DNA of 64,000 bases, taken from positions 9,107 through 73,106 of the forward strand of contig CAKRTS010000019.1 in the NCBI GenBank assembly GCA_934402315.1, written 5' to 3'. Positions 55,891 through 63,930 of this stretch are shown here, one piece after another. Origin of the DNA: an uncultured Acetatifactor sp. Lineage in GTDB: Bacteria; Bacillota; Clostridia; Lachnospirales; Lachnospiraceae. A program made the translations under genes and the position numbers. The first letter of the stretch is position 1; each line of letters opens with the position of its first letter. The notes under the pieces were generated by a model. It searched no databases. It saw nothing but the letters and a program-made list of their open reading frames with translations, and was not told the origin of the DNA.

Positions 55891-55964
55891 TCTTTGTAAG
55901 TTCCGGATGGAACTGAAATCATGGTAGCACACGGAGGAAAATCCTGCAAGTGTCAAGCTTTCTA

Positions 55965-55993
55965 TTGACAAAGTATGGCTGGTAAGCTATTCT
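55965..55993 (+). promoter_or_regulatory. Predicted promoter of the small Cys-rich protein gene
   Basis: TTGACA (55965-55970), 17 bases, TATTCT (55988-55993), giving a leader of about 100 bases. Confidence 0.65.
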
Positions 55994-56098
55994 GTAAATG
56001 AGAACGGCTCTCAAAATTAATAACACTGACACTTTTGACAGAGTGGCATATATTAAATATAACCGAAGGCACTACATAAGTAGGGACAGGAGGCAGAT

Positions 56099-56266
56099 AT
56101 GGCAGACATCATTATTATTACGATAATTGCGATCACCGTCTTCTTTATCGTGCGGGGCGAGCTCCGCAAGCTGAGAAGGGGGCAGTGCTGCGGTGGATGC
56201 AGTGGCTGCAGCGGAAGCTGCGCCGGATGCGGCAGCCCGGTCGACAAGAAAGAAGTACAGATGTAA
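56099..56266 (+). CDS. FeoB-associated Cys-rich membrane protein
   Basis: A 55-residue peptide: a hydrophobic helix (residues 3-19), a short basic segment, then a cysteine-rich run QCCGGCSGCSGSCAGCG with seven cysteines. This is the pattern of the small proteins often encoded after feoB in Clostridia, possibly aiding iron handling. No feoA or feoB is nearby, so it is an orphan here. AGGAGG lies 5 bases before the ATG, and it has its own promoter and terminator. Confidence 0.8.
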   Translation: MADIIIITIIAITVFFIVRGELRKLRRGQCCGGCSGCSGSCAGCGSPVDKKEVQM

Positions 56267-56269
56267 AAT

Positions 56270-56293
56270 GACCCGCCCAGTGATGGGCGGGTC
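56270..56293 (+). terminator. Hairpin terminator of the Cys-rich protein gene
   Basis: GACCCGCCCA and TGGGCGGGTC form a perfect 10-bp GC-rich stem around GTGA, followed by a weak AAACTGTTTGT run. Confidence 0.75.
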
Positions 56294-56329
56294 AAACTGT
56301 TTGTGAGGGTGTGGAGAACTCCAGGGAGA

Positions 56330-56583
56330 GGGTACAGGAGAGAAAAAGCGCTGCCATGCCCATGGCGGCAGCTGATGGAGGGTACAGGGGAGAAAAAAGC
56401 GTTGCCATGCCCCCGGTGTCGCCTGATGGAGGGTACAGGGGAGGGAAAAGCGTCGTCATACCCACGGCGGCGTCTGGAAGAGGGTACAGGGGAGGGAAAA
56501 GCGTCGTCATACCCACAGCGGCACCTGGAAGAGGGTACAGGAGAGGGAAAGTGCAACCATACCCACATGCGAGGTCGCGGGCA
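56330..56583 (+). repeat. Tandem array 3: five units of the 51-bp repeat family
   Basis: Units start at 56330, 56380, 56431, 56482 and 56533: one step of 50 and three of 51 bases. Each has GGGTACAG, a purine run GGGAGRGAAAA-like, then CCATRCCC and a linker such as GGCGGCACCTGGAAGA. The left arm, purine run, right arm and period match arrays 1 and 2, 42 kb away, but the linker differs. It lies between the Cys-rich protein terminator and the promoter of the next gene. No ORF in it is credible. Confidence 0.9.
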
Positions 56584-56674
56584 TCAACCTTGAACTGTTT
56601 TGACGTGCGATGAACTATTGTGTGTAATTTTTTTGTTAACAAATTCGCTATAGGCGAAAAAAATATAAAAACAG

Positions 56675-56703
56675 TTGCAAAAATACAACCATAGTTGTAA
56701 AAT
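56675..56703 (+). promoter_or_regulatory. Promoter with palindromic operator for the repeat-containing secreted protein
   Basis: TTGCAA (56675-56680), 17 bases, TAAAAT (56698-56703). A perfect 16-bp inverted repeat, TACAAC-CATA-GTTGTA (56684-56699), fills the spacer and touches the -10 box, so repression by a dimeric regulator is plausible. Confidence 0.65.
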
Positions 56704-56752
56704 GCATGTAGGTTGAATAACCAAATAAAATTAAGTATGACGGAGGAAGAAA

Positions 56753-58210
56753 ATGAGGAAGTATCAAAAGAAGCTTGTTATCCTGACAACAGTCGGGGCA
56801 TTGGCGGTAGGTTCACTGTCTGTATCGGCAGCGGGACTGAGAGATGTGTTCGATGCGAAGTATTATGCAGATACCTATGAGGATCTGAAAAATGCGTACG
56901 GGTACGATGAAGAAGCATTGTTCAACCATTACATGACATGGGGACTCGCCGAGGGAAGAAGTATGAACCCCGTGTTTGATGTACAGGCATATAGAAATGC
57001 GTATGGTGATCTGAATGAGGCATTTGGGGAAGATTGGGATGCCTATGTCAACCACTATTTTGCCTATGGCATGAAGGAAGGCAGAAATAGCGGGATTTTG
57101 TTTGATCCGGTCGCTTATGCGGAAGCGTACCCTGACATCAAAGAAGCTTTTGGAGATGATTATGCAGCCATCCTGAGACATTATCTTACCTATGGTATTC
57201 AGGAGGGAAGAACTGCAGGCGTGACGGTGAAGGAGGAACCGCAGGTTCAGAATATTTCAACATCGGCACAGACACCGGAACCTAGTTCTACGCCAACTCC
57301 CGATTCAACAGCAAAAGAAAAACAGTATGAAAGAATTACATTTCCGGATGGCGGCTATATAGAATATTCAATATCCGATGAGGAAAATAAAACGGTCGAT
57401 CAATATGGGATAAAATATTATTCTTACAAAGAAGGCTTGAACGACAAAATAATGGCGCTCGTAGAAGAACAGATGGCTAACGATCCATATGTTGCGCAGT
57501 TTTTGAAACAGTACGGGGATCGCTACAATTTTATAACCTGTTATGATGATGTGAACATTAGTGGCGAGGAATGTCCTTTTGTATATGGTACTTTATATGA
57601 TGAAGAGGGAAAACTTGCGCTCTACGTATTTGTTTCCGGATCAGAGGATGTAAATGATACGTCATCGGAAGATGAGATTGCAGGAAGATACTATTGGTTT
57701 TTTGATGATGTATATCAGGCAGCTTCATGGATTGAAGCTCCTGTTTTGAACAACGAATATGTTTATATTGCACCATTTAACTGTGTATATGATGATATAG
57801 ATGACAGATATTATTCTATTAGCGGATCTATAGACAGAGATATGGATTTGATGATTGCGCTGGATCAGCTTTGTGAACTTGAGGAAGGTGAGAGCTATAC
57901 TTTTAATGGACTGGATTTAATCTACCAGGGGTATCGTAATATTGCTGAAGGTGAGGGCAAGTGCTGGGCTGTTGTATTTAAGGACGAAGGTGGAAAAACA
58001 TATGTTGTTTTACCGCAGATGCAGAATTATTCAGAATATGTTAAAAAATATCCGGAGACAGAGCGGACAGATAATGGATATGGCTTGTTCCTTAATAATT
58101 ATATGAGCGATGTCATTGGGCATCTGATGAAGCCATACATCGGCGATGCGGCACCGGGCTCTTCTTCGGCTTCTGCATCCAGCCGCAGCTACATATTTAC
58201 AAAGAACTAA
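56753..58210 (+). CDS. Secreted protein with HYxxxGxxEGR repeats
   Basis: A 485-residue exported protein: signal peptide at residues 1-25 (cut near SVSAA). Three repeats of about 45 residues follow (about 27-160), each of the form FD-x-YY-x-x-Y-x-DL-x-x-AFG ... HY-x-x-YG-x-x-EGR, a module common in surface proteins of Lachnospiraceae and thought to bind wall or surface polymers. A Pro/Thr/Ser linker (about 170-190) leads to a C-terminal domain of about 290 residues that is acidic, tyrosine-rich and not recognised. This C-terminal part is more AT-rich than the rest. No sortase signal, so attachment would be by the repeats. Function unknown. Confidence 0.82.
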   Translation: MRKYQKKLVILTTVGALAVGSLSVSAAGLRDVFDAKYYADTYEDLKNAYGYDEEALFNHYMTWGLAEGRSMNPVFDVQAYRNAYGDLNEAFGEDWDAYVNHYFAYGMKEGRNSGILFDPVAYAEAYPDIKEAFGDDYAAILRHYLTYGIQEGRTAGVTVKEEPQVQNISTSAQTPEPSSTPTPDSTAKEKQYERITFPDGGYIEYSISDEENKTVDQYGIKYYSYKEGLNDKIMALVEEQMANDPYVAQFLKQYGDRYNFITCYDDVNISGEECPFVYGTLYDEEGKLALYVFVSGSEDVNDTSSEDEIAGRYYWFFDDVYQAASWIEAPVLNNEYVYIAPFNCVYDDIDDRYYSISGSIDRDMDLMIALDQLCELEEGESYTFNGLDLIYQGYRNIAEGEGKCWAVVFKDEGGKTYVVLPQMQNYSEYVKKYPETERTDNGYGLFLNNYMSDVIGHLMKPYIGDAAPGSSSASASSRSYIFTKN

Positions 58211-58289
58211 CGCATAGGCAGGACATGCCGGGAAACGCAATGGCAGAGTAATGTGTCTGAGAAAATGCATATTGTATAAAAACAAAAAC

Positions 58290-58327
58290 AGAAGCTGTAG
58301 TATGAGGGCAATTCATGCTACAGCTTC
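58290..58327. terminator. Bidirectional terminator overlapping the XRE gene end
   Basis: GAAGCTGTAG (58290-58299) and CTACAGCTTC (58318-58327) form a perfect 10-bp stem. T-rich runs follow on both strands. The stop codon of the minus-strand XRE gene is within the right arm. Confidence 0.8.
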
Positions 58328-58665
58328 ATCATTTTCATCTTTTTCAGTGAATTCAGATATTCTATCACCTGAGTCAATTCCTCGGCGGAAAGGTGGTTCG
58401 CTATGTCAATGATTGTATCAGGCTTCTTGGCGGCATCTTCCAGAGTGATGCCAAACAGAATGTAATCGGAAGATATATGGAACTGCTGGCAGAGGCGATA
58501 CAAGGTTTCCTGTGACATTCCCTTTTTCCCGTTTTCAATTTCAGAAAGAAAGTTTACCGAAATATCCATGAATTCGGCAAACTGTGCCTGCGTATAGTCG
58601 TGTTGCACTCTGAAATCGTGTACTCTTTTTCCTACAGAGCGCTTTAAGTTCTTATCATACTCCAT
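58318..58665 (-). CDS. XRE-family transcriptional regulator
   Basis: A 115-residue regulator with an N-terminal Cro/C1-type helix-turn-helix (residues about 10-65: VGKRVHDFRVQHDYTQAQFAEFMDISVNFLSEIENGKKG) and a short helical tail ending in LSAEELTQVIEYLNSLKKMK. It stands alone on the minus strand, divergent from the SsuABC-like operon, with its own promoter (58694-58723). Regulation of the divergent operon or of the palindrome at 56684 is possible but not shown. Confidence 0.9.
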   Translation of the reverse strand: MEYDKNLKRSVGKRVHDFRVQHDYTQAQFAEFMDISVNFLSEIENGKKGMSQETLYRLCQQFHISSDYILFGITLEDAAKKPDTIIDIANHLSAEELTQVIEYLNSLKKMKMMKL

Positions 58666-58693
58666 CGTAAGCCCCTCCCGATACCTATCTTAT

Positions 58694-58723
58694 TCTATAC
58701 CACTTTTGTTTTAATATACACAA
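58694..58723 (-). promoter_or_regulatory. Predicted promoter of the XRE gene
   Basis: On the minus strand TTGTGT and TATAGA are 18 bases apart, about 30 bases before the start codon. Confidence 0.55.
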
Positions 58724-58769
58724 ACTAAAGAAAAGTATTAATCGCTATGGGCGAAAATGAAATTTTCTA

Positions 58770-58798
58770 TTGACATTATGTGGAAAAAATAGTATGAT
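58770..58798 (+). promoter_or_regulatory. Predicted promoter of the SsuABC-like operon
   Basis: TTGACA (58770-58775), 17 bases, TATGAT (58793-58798), about 65 bases ahead of the permease start. Confidence 0.7.
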
Positions 58799-58863
58799 TC
58801 ATTTCATATTAAACAGATAGGAATTATATACAAATAAATCTGAGCTATGAGGGGAGCATCCAT

Positions 58864-59832
58864 ATGAAAGCAAAGAAAAAGGTTGTTGAACTCGCAAAAT
58901 TGACACTGCCGCTTTTATCGATTCTGTTTGCACTGTTGTTGCATGTGGTGCTGGAAAACTCGGAAAAGCATCCGGCGGCTGCCTATCCATATTTCAGTGT
59001 GGCGCTGCTGATCGGGTTTGTCGCTTATCTGCTTGTTCTGCTTCTGTCCTTACGGAAGGAGGCGCTTCGGAAAAAGCTGCTGTATAAGTGCTATTTCATT
59101 GCGGGGGCGGTGCTCTTTCTGAATCTGCTGAATCTGATCACGTTGAAGTTCGCACTGCTTCCGGTACTCTATTTCCCATCTCTGGACAGGATTCTCGGGG
59201 CGATGGTGAAGGACAGGCTGCTGATCCTGAAATGTCTTGCCTATTCCGCAAGGCTTCTGCTGGGCGGGTATCTGTTCGGCGCACTGTTCGGAATTGCGAC
59301 GGGGATTCTGATCGGCTTCAGCAAGCGGGCGAATTACTGGATCATGCCGGTGATCCGGGTGCTTGGACCGATTCCCTCCACCGCATGGATTCCGCTTGTG
59401 CTGGTATGCTTTCCCTCCGCGGTCTCCGCGAGCACGTTCCTGATTGCGCTTGCTGTCTGGTTCCCGACGACGATCATGACGAGCAGCGGAATCAGCAATG
59501 TACCGAACGCATATTTCGAGGTGTCCGGCACACTGGGAGCCGGAAAGCTGACGCAGATTTTTTCGGTGGGTGTTCCGGCGGCCATGCCGTTTATGTTCCT
59601 TGGATTGTTTAACGGCACCTGTTCTTCCTTTATCACGCTTGTCACCGCGGAGATGATCGGCGCGAAATACGGAATCGGCTGGTATGTGAACTGGCAGAAG
59701 GAAATGCTGTCCTACGCGAATGTATATGCCGGGCTGATTGTGATCGCAGTAGTATTTTCCATATTGATAACGCTCTTGTTCCGCGTCAGGGATAAGGTGC
59801 TTGTATGGCAGAAAGGAGTCATCAAATGGTAG
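58864..59832 (+). CDS. SsuC/TauC-like ABC transporter permease
   Basis: A 322-residue permease. The binding-protein-dependent core (residues about 125-315) has the EAA-type loop region in YFEVSGTLGAGKLTQIFSVGVPAAMPFMFLGL. It carries an N-terminal extension of about three extra helices (residues about 10-100) compared with the usual 250-270-residue SsuC. Relatives import sulfonates, nitrate, thiamine precursors and similar small molecules. GGGGAG precedes the ATG. It overlaps the ATPase start by 7 bases. Confidence 0.9.
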   Translation: MKAKKKVVELAKLTLPLLSILFALLLHVVLENSEKHPAAAYPYFSVALLIGFVAYLLVLLLSLRKEALRKKLLYKCYFIAGAVLFLNLLNLITLKFALLPVLYFPSLDRILGAMVKDRLLILKCLAYSARLLLGGYLFGALFGIATGILIGFSKRANYWIMPVIRVLGPIPSTAWIPLVLVCFPSAVSASTFLIALAVWFPTTIMTSSGISNVPNAYFEVSGTLGAGKLTQIFSVGVPAAMPFMFLGLFNGTCSSFITLVTAEMIGAKYGIGWYVNWQKEMLSYANVYAGLIVIAVVFSILITLLFRVRDKVLVWQKGVIKW

Positions 59833-60611
59833 GTGGACTGAGCATCAGGGATGTATCGAAGAGCTTTAACAGAAATGGCGAGGAGCTGGTGGCGCTGAAC
59901 CATGTGAGTCTGGACATCGAGGCGGGTTCCTTTGTGTCTGTCATCGGACCGTCCGGCTGCGGCAAATCGACCCTGCTGCGTCTGATTGCCGGTCTGAATC
60001 AGGCGGATGAGGGAGAGCTCCTTCTCGACGGGGAGCCGATCAAGGGACCGGGGTGTGACAGGGGACTGGTATTCCAGAATCCGACACTCTTTCCGTGGCT
60101 GAATATCAGCAACAATATCGCTTTCGGGCTCAAGGCGGGAAGAAAGCATCTGGATAAGGCGGAAATACAGGAAAAGGTCGCCGCAAATATCAAACTGGTC
60201 GGTCTGGAGGGATTTGAAAAATCTTATCCGCACCAGCTCTCGGGCGGCATGTGCCAGAGGGCTTCCCTTGCGAGATCGCTCGTCGGGAATCCGAGACTGC
60301 TTCTGTTGGATGAGCCGCTGGGGGCGCTGGATGCCTTCACGCGCATGAACATGCAGGATGAGCTGCTGAGAATCTGGGAGCAGGAGAGCATGACGATGAT
60401 TATGGTGACACATGATGTGGACGAGGCAATTTATCTCTCGGACAAGGTGATCGTTATGTCGGCGCGGCCCGCGAAGATCGAGAAAATCATAGATATTAAG
60501 ATGACGCGCCCCAGAGCGCGGAGCGGGGAGGAGTTTCTGCTCTACCGTTCCAAGATACTGAAACTCTTGAATTACGGCGGTAAGGAAGTCGAAATCGGCT
60601 ATTACATATAA
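59826..60611 (+). CDS. SsuB/TauB-like ABC transporter ATPase
   Basis: A 261-residue ATPase with Walker A GPSGCGKST, Q-loop VFQNPTLFPWLNISNNIAFG (typical of the sulfonate/nitrate/taurine group), signature LSGGMCQRASLARSL with Cys in place of the more usual Gln-Arg spacing residue, Walker B LLLLDEPLGALD and the H-loop VTHDVDEAIYLSD. ATG 59826 has AAAGGAG 7 bases upstream and overlaps the permease stop. An in-frame ATG at 59805 is further inside the permease gene and lacks such a site. Confidence 0.93.
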   Translation: MVGGLSIRDVSKSFNRNGEELVALNHVSLDIEAGSFVSVIGPSGCGKSTLLRLIAGLNQADEGELLLDGEPIKGPGCDRGLVFQNPTLFPWLNISNNIAFGLKAGRKHLDKAEIQEKVAANIKLVGLEGFEKSYPHQLSGGMCQRASLARSLVGNPRLLLLDEPLGALDAFTRMNMQDELLRIWEQESMTMIMVTHDVDEAIYLSDKVIVMSARPAKIEKIIDIKMTRPRARSGEEFLLYRSKILKLLNYGGKEVEIGYYI

Positions 60612-60623
60612 GGAGGAGATGTT

Positions 60624-61628
60624 ATGAAAGGAAATGTACTGAAAAAGGGAGCTATTTTATTGGCAGCGGCGGCGCTATTGCTGACCGGCTGCGGCAGCAA
60701 GGGGGCGGACGGGGATGCCAAGGGAGCCACAATGAAGATTGGCTACGGAACCGTTCTCTGTCAGGCACCGTTGCAGATTGCCATTGAAAAGGGCTACTTT
60801 GACGAAGAGGGTCTGGATTACGAGGTGGTCAAGATGGATGGGCTTGTGACGGAATACGTCGGTTCGGGTCAGGTGGATGCCGCCTACGGAATGGTGAGCA
60901 AATTTATACAGCCCATCGACAACGGACTCGACATCATGATGACCGCCGGTGTGCACAACGGCTGCATCAAGGTTCTCGTAAAGCCCGATTCCGGCATTGA
61001 GAGCATTGCCGATCTGAAGGGAAAGACGGTCGGCGTGAACGGTCTTGCGGAGGCTCCCGCCGTGCTGTTAAAGCGGGCGCTGAGCAGTGAGGGCATCGGT
61101 GTGACCTCCGACAACCTTGAGGTGGATTTTGTAATATACAGCAACTCTGATCTGGCGATGGCGCTGGAGAATGATGCCGTGGACGCAATCTGTCTGGTAG
61201 ACCCTGCGGCGACGGTGGCTGTCAACCAGTACGGCTACAATATCCTTCTGGACACCGCCAAGGATGAACCCTATGCGGCGGAATATTGCTGTGCGACGTT
61301 TGTGACCGGAGATTTCGCAAGGAATTATCCGGAGGAGGCTGCAAAATTTACAAGAGCCGTGATGAAGGCTTCCGCATGGGTGGAGGAGCATCCGGACGAG
61401 GCGGCACAGCTTTTGATCGAGAAGGAATATCTGTCCGGTAATCCAGAGGTGTTTGCCAACATTCTGAGAAGCTATAACTGTAAGCCTTCCGTGCAGGGCG
61501 GCTATGATTCGACGGTCAGCAATGTCGATGAATTCAAGAGAATCGGGCTGCTGAGCGAGGATATCGATACGGATGCATTTGTGAAAAAGGCGTTTATCTT
61601 CCTTGACGGAGTGGAAGAGACATATTAA
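60624..61628 (+). CDS. SsuA/NMT1-like substrate-binding lipoprotein
   Basis: A 334-residue lipoprotein (lipobox LTGC at residues about 19-22) of the SsuA/THI5/NMT1 group. The segments MKIGYGTVLCQAPLQIAIEKGYFDEEGLDYEVV, YVGSGQVDAAYGMVSKFI, DLKGKTVGVNGLAEAPAVLLKRAL and SDLAMALENDAVDAICLVDPAATV match the family. GGAGGAG lies before the ATG, 12 bases after the ATPase gene. The ligand is not known; the downstream sulfur-type enzyme suggests a sulfur-containing organic compound. Confidence 0.9.
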   Translation: MKGNVLKKGAILLAAAALLLTGCGSKGADGDAKGATMKIGYGTVLCQAPLQIAIEKGYFDEEGLDYEVVKMDGLVTEYVGSGQVDAAYGMVSKFIQPIDNGLDIMMTAGVHNGCIKVLVKPDSGIESIADLKGKTVGVNGLAEAPAVLLKRALSSEGIGVTSDNLEVDFVIYSNSDLAMALENDAVDAICLVDPAATVAVNQYGYNILLDTAKDEPYAAEYCCATFVTGDFARNYPEEAAKFTRAVMKASAWVEEHPDEAAQLLIEKEYLSGNPEVFANILRSYNCKPSVQGGYDSTVSNVDEFKRIGLLSEDIDTDAFVKKAFIFLDGVEETY

Positions 61629-61642
61629 ATGGGAGGAACCCG

Positions 61643-63634
61643 ATGCAGGAAGTATTTAAAATCAGACCGAATATCTGGCACATACAGGATGTAGAGGGAG
61701 TCTTCTTTACGGTGCTTGCAGGGGAGAGGGAGGCGCTTGTTGTTGACAGCGGCTATGGAAAGGCTGACCATAGGGCGTTTGTGGAAAGCCTCATCCATAC
61801 GCCCTACCTTGTCGCCAATTCGCACGGACACCCGGATCACGTCGGCGGCAACAGCCAGTACGACACGGTCTATGTGCATCCGGCGGATCTTGACATGGCG
61901 GAAAAGAAGGGTTCTCATGCGGCGGACAGACCGGTGCTCAAGCCCTTGCAGGAGGAGACGGTCTACGATCTGGGCGGGCTTCATGTGAGGGTGACGGCGC
62001 TTCCCGGGCATACAAAGGGAACCGTAGGGTTTCTGGCGGAGGAATACCGGCTGCTGATCGCCGGGGATGCGTTCAGCCCTGACATGTGGATGTTTGCGGA
62101 GAATCACGATACCCTTGACGCTCTGGAGCAGACCTTGGAGAAGGCACTTGCACTCCCGTTTGACAGCTATCTCGGCTCCCATACGACGAAGGAGGTGCCG
62201 CAGAATTTTCTGAGGGAGGCGCTGGCGAATGTCCGTGAGCGGAAGGTGGACTGGAATTCCTGGGAAAAAATTCTTGGCAGGGATACCTACGAGATCACCC
62301 ATCAGGGAAAGTTCGGCAGATCGTCGATCCGTATCGACGAGGAGGAAGCACTGCGGATTCAGGCGACGCAGGAGAGAGGCTTCTACACGCGTCTGCTGCA
62401 CGGGAATGACGACACTCATTTCGCGGACGGCGCCACGATCCCGCCGGTGTACCAGACGAGCGCATTCAGCCACGAGACGGCACAGGAGATCGCCGATATT
62501 TTTGCAAAAAAGCAGGCGGGCTACAATTACAGCAGGATCGGCAATCCGACGATCCGGGCATTCGAGGAGAGAATCACGGTGCTCGAGGGCGGCGCTATGT
62601 CGGTGGCATTTGCTTCCGGCATGGCAGCGATCACAGCTTCGCTCATGAACATACTGTCCGCGGGGGATGCGTTCATCTCGACAACTGGGCTTTACGGCGG
62701 GACGATAGAACTGTTCAAGGGGCTTGCGCGCTTTGGAATCACAGTGAAATATGTGCCGGTGAACGATTTTGACGCGATGGAGAAGGCGATTACCCCGGAG
62801 GTAAAGCTGATCTTTGCGGAGACCATCAGCAATCCGGGCTTGAAAGTGGCCGACATCGGGAAAATGTCAGAGATAGCGCATAGGTATGGGATTCCGCTGT
62901 TGATAGACAATACGATGGCGACGCCCCTGCTGGCGCGTCCGATCGATTGGGGAGCCGATATCGTCCTCCACTCCTCATCAAAGTACATCAACGGCAGCGG
63001 CGGCGGAATCAGCGGGATTGTGACGGACAGCGGGCGCTTTGCGTGGGATGCGGAGAAATTTCCGTCGCTGGCTCCCTTTCTGAAAAATCCGGCGGGACTG
63101 CCGGCATATGCCGTGAGACTCCGTGCCGACATGCTCTGCAATTACGGCGCATGTCTGTCCCCGCAGAATGCTTTCTTGAACATGCTGGGTCTGGAGACGC
63201 TGGGGCTGCGCGTGGAGCGGGAATGCTCGAATGCGCTGGCGCTGGCGCGCTATTTCAGCACGATTCCCGGCATCTTAGTCAACTATCCCGGTCTGGAGGA
63301 CAGCGTGGGCTATGAGACGGCGCAGAGGATTCTGAAGAACGGCTGCGGCGCGATCCTGACAGTGCGGTTCGGCACGAGGAAAAAGGCATTTCAGGTGATG
63401 GATGCCCTGCGCATATCGCAGATCGTCTCCAACATAGGGGACAACCGGACGCTGGTTGTCCATCCGGCATCGACGATGGCGTTGCATTCCACGGAGCAGG
63501 AGCGCGAGGACGCCGGAGTCTACGACGATCTGGTCAGGGTCAGTGTGGGCATTGAGGACATTGCGGATATTATCAGTGATTTCGACCGCGCCCTGAGTCT
63601 TGCGGGAGTGAAAGAAAGGGCTTGCATTTCCTAA
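61643..63634 (+). CDS. Metallo-beta-lactamase / O-acetylhomoserine sulfhydrylase-like fusion
   Basis: A 663-residue two-domain protein in one uninterrupted frame. Residues about 5-215 are a metallo-beta-lactamase fold with HGHPDH (His61, His63, Asp65, His66), LPGHTKGTVGF, IAGDAFSPD and LGSHTTKEV, so both metal sites are plausible. After a linker, residues about 240-660 form a Cys/Met-metabolism PLP enzyme: YNYSRIGNPTIRAFE, ASGMAAITASLMNI, DNTMATPLL, HSSSKYINGSGG (PLP lysine Lys447), and the C-terminal VVHPASTMAL of the O-acetylhomoserine sulfhydrylase/methionine gamma-lyase group. It is the last gene of the SsuABC-like operon. A hydrolase releasing a thiol or sulfide for the PLP domain is an attractive but unproven idea. 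Confidence 0.88.
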   Translation: MQEVFKIRPNIWHIQDVEGVFFTVLAGEREALVVDSGYGKADHRAFVESLIHTPYLVANSHGHPDHVGGNSQYDTVYVHPADLDMAEKKGSHAADRPVLKPLQEETVYDLGGLHVRVTALPGHTKGTVGFLAEEYRLLIAGDAFSPDMWMFAENHDTLDALEQTLEKALALPFDSYLGSHTTKEVPQNFLREALANVRERKVDWNSWEKILGRDTYEITHQGKFGRSSIRIDEEEALRIQATQERGFYTRLLHGNDDTHFADGATIPPVYQTSAFSHETAQEIADIFAKKQAGYNYSRIGNPTIRAFEERITVLEGGAMSVAFASGMAAITASLMNILSAGDAFISTTGLYGGTIELFKGLARFGITVKYVPVNDFDAMEKAITPEVKLIFAETISNPGLKVADIGKMSEIAHRYGIPLLIDNTMATPLLARPIDWGADIVLHSSSKYINGSGGGISGIVTDSGRFAWDAEKFPSLAPFLKNPAGLPAYAVRLRADMLCNYGACLSPQNAFLNMLGLETLGLRVERECSNALALARYFSTIPGILVNYPGLEDSVGYETAQRILKNGCGAILTVRFGTRKKAFQVMDALRISQIVSNIGDNRTLVVHPASTMALHSTEQEREDAGVYDDLVRVSVGIEDIADIISDFDRALSLAGVKERACIS

Positions 63635-63650
63635 CGGATAGTGATATCCT
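63622..63650 (+). promoter_or_regulatory. Predicted promoter of the FMN riboswitch transcript
   Basis: TTGCAT (63622-63627), 17 bases, TATCCT (63645-63650), overlapping the stop codon of the fusion gene. Confidence 0.6.
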
Positions 63651-63684
63651 AGGAGCGTAAAAAATAAAAGAAAATTGAAAGAAA

Positions 63685-63826
63685 ATTCTTCGGGGTTGGG
63701 TGTAATTCCCTACTGGCGGTAAAGTCCGCGACCCATGGCAGAAGGAATCTGCGAAAGCGGGACAGATGTCATGGCTGACTCGGTGAAAGTCCGGGACCAA
63801 CAGTAAAGTCTGGATGAAAGAAGAAA
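63685..63826 (+). ncRNA. FMN riboswitch (RFN element)
   Basis: Begins TTCTTCGGGGTTGGGTG, contains ATTCCC, TGGCGGTAAAGTCCGCGAC, GGTGAAAGTCCGGGACC, CAGTAAAGTCTGGATG and closes with GAAAGAAGA, the conserved blocks of the RFN aptamer in order. It should lower expression of a riboflavin synthesis or transport gene when FMN is abundant. The controlled gene is not in the window: a terminator and then an intron-like sequence follow. Confidence 0.96.
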
Positions 63827-63900
63827 ATTTCGGCTGCGGCTTCTGGCAATTGATCGGATGAAGGATCAGGGAGGCAGCAGTTGGGAGCAGTGTATATTAG

Positions 63901-63930
63901 ACCCCGAATCTTTGCAGGATTCGGGGTTTT
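63901..63930 (+). terminator. Terminator downstream of the FMN aptamer
   Basis: ACCCCGAATC (63901-63910) and GATTCGGGGT (63918-63927) form a perfect 10-bp stem followed by T residues. It is probably the expression platform of the riboswitch, and it is also the probable insertion target of the following intron. Confidence 0.9.

Noticed and set aside
56303-56613. Two overlapping plus-strand frames through array 3
   Set aside because: They are made of the repeat units, have no ribosome site and encode low-complexity sequence.
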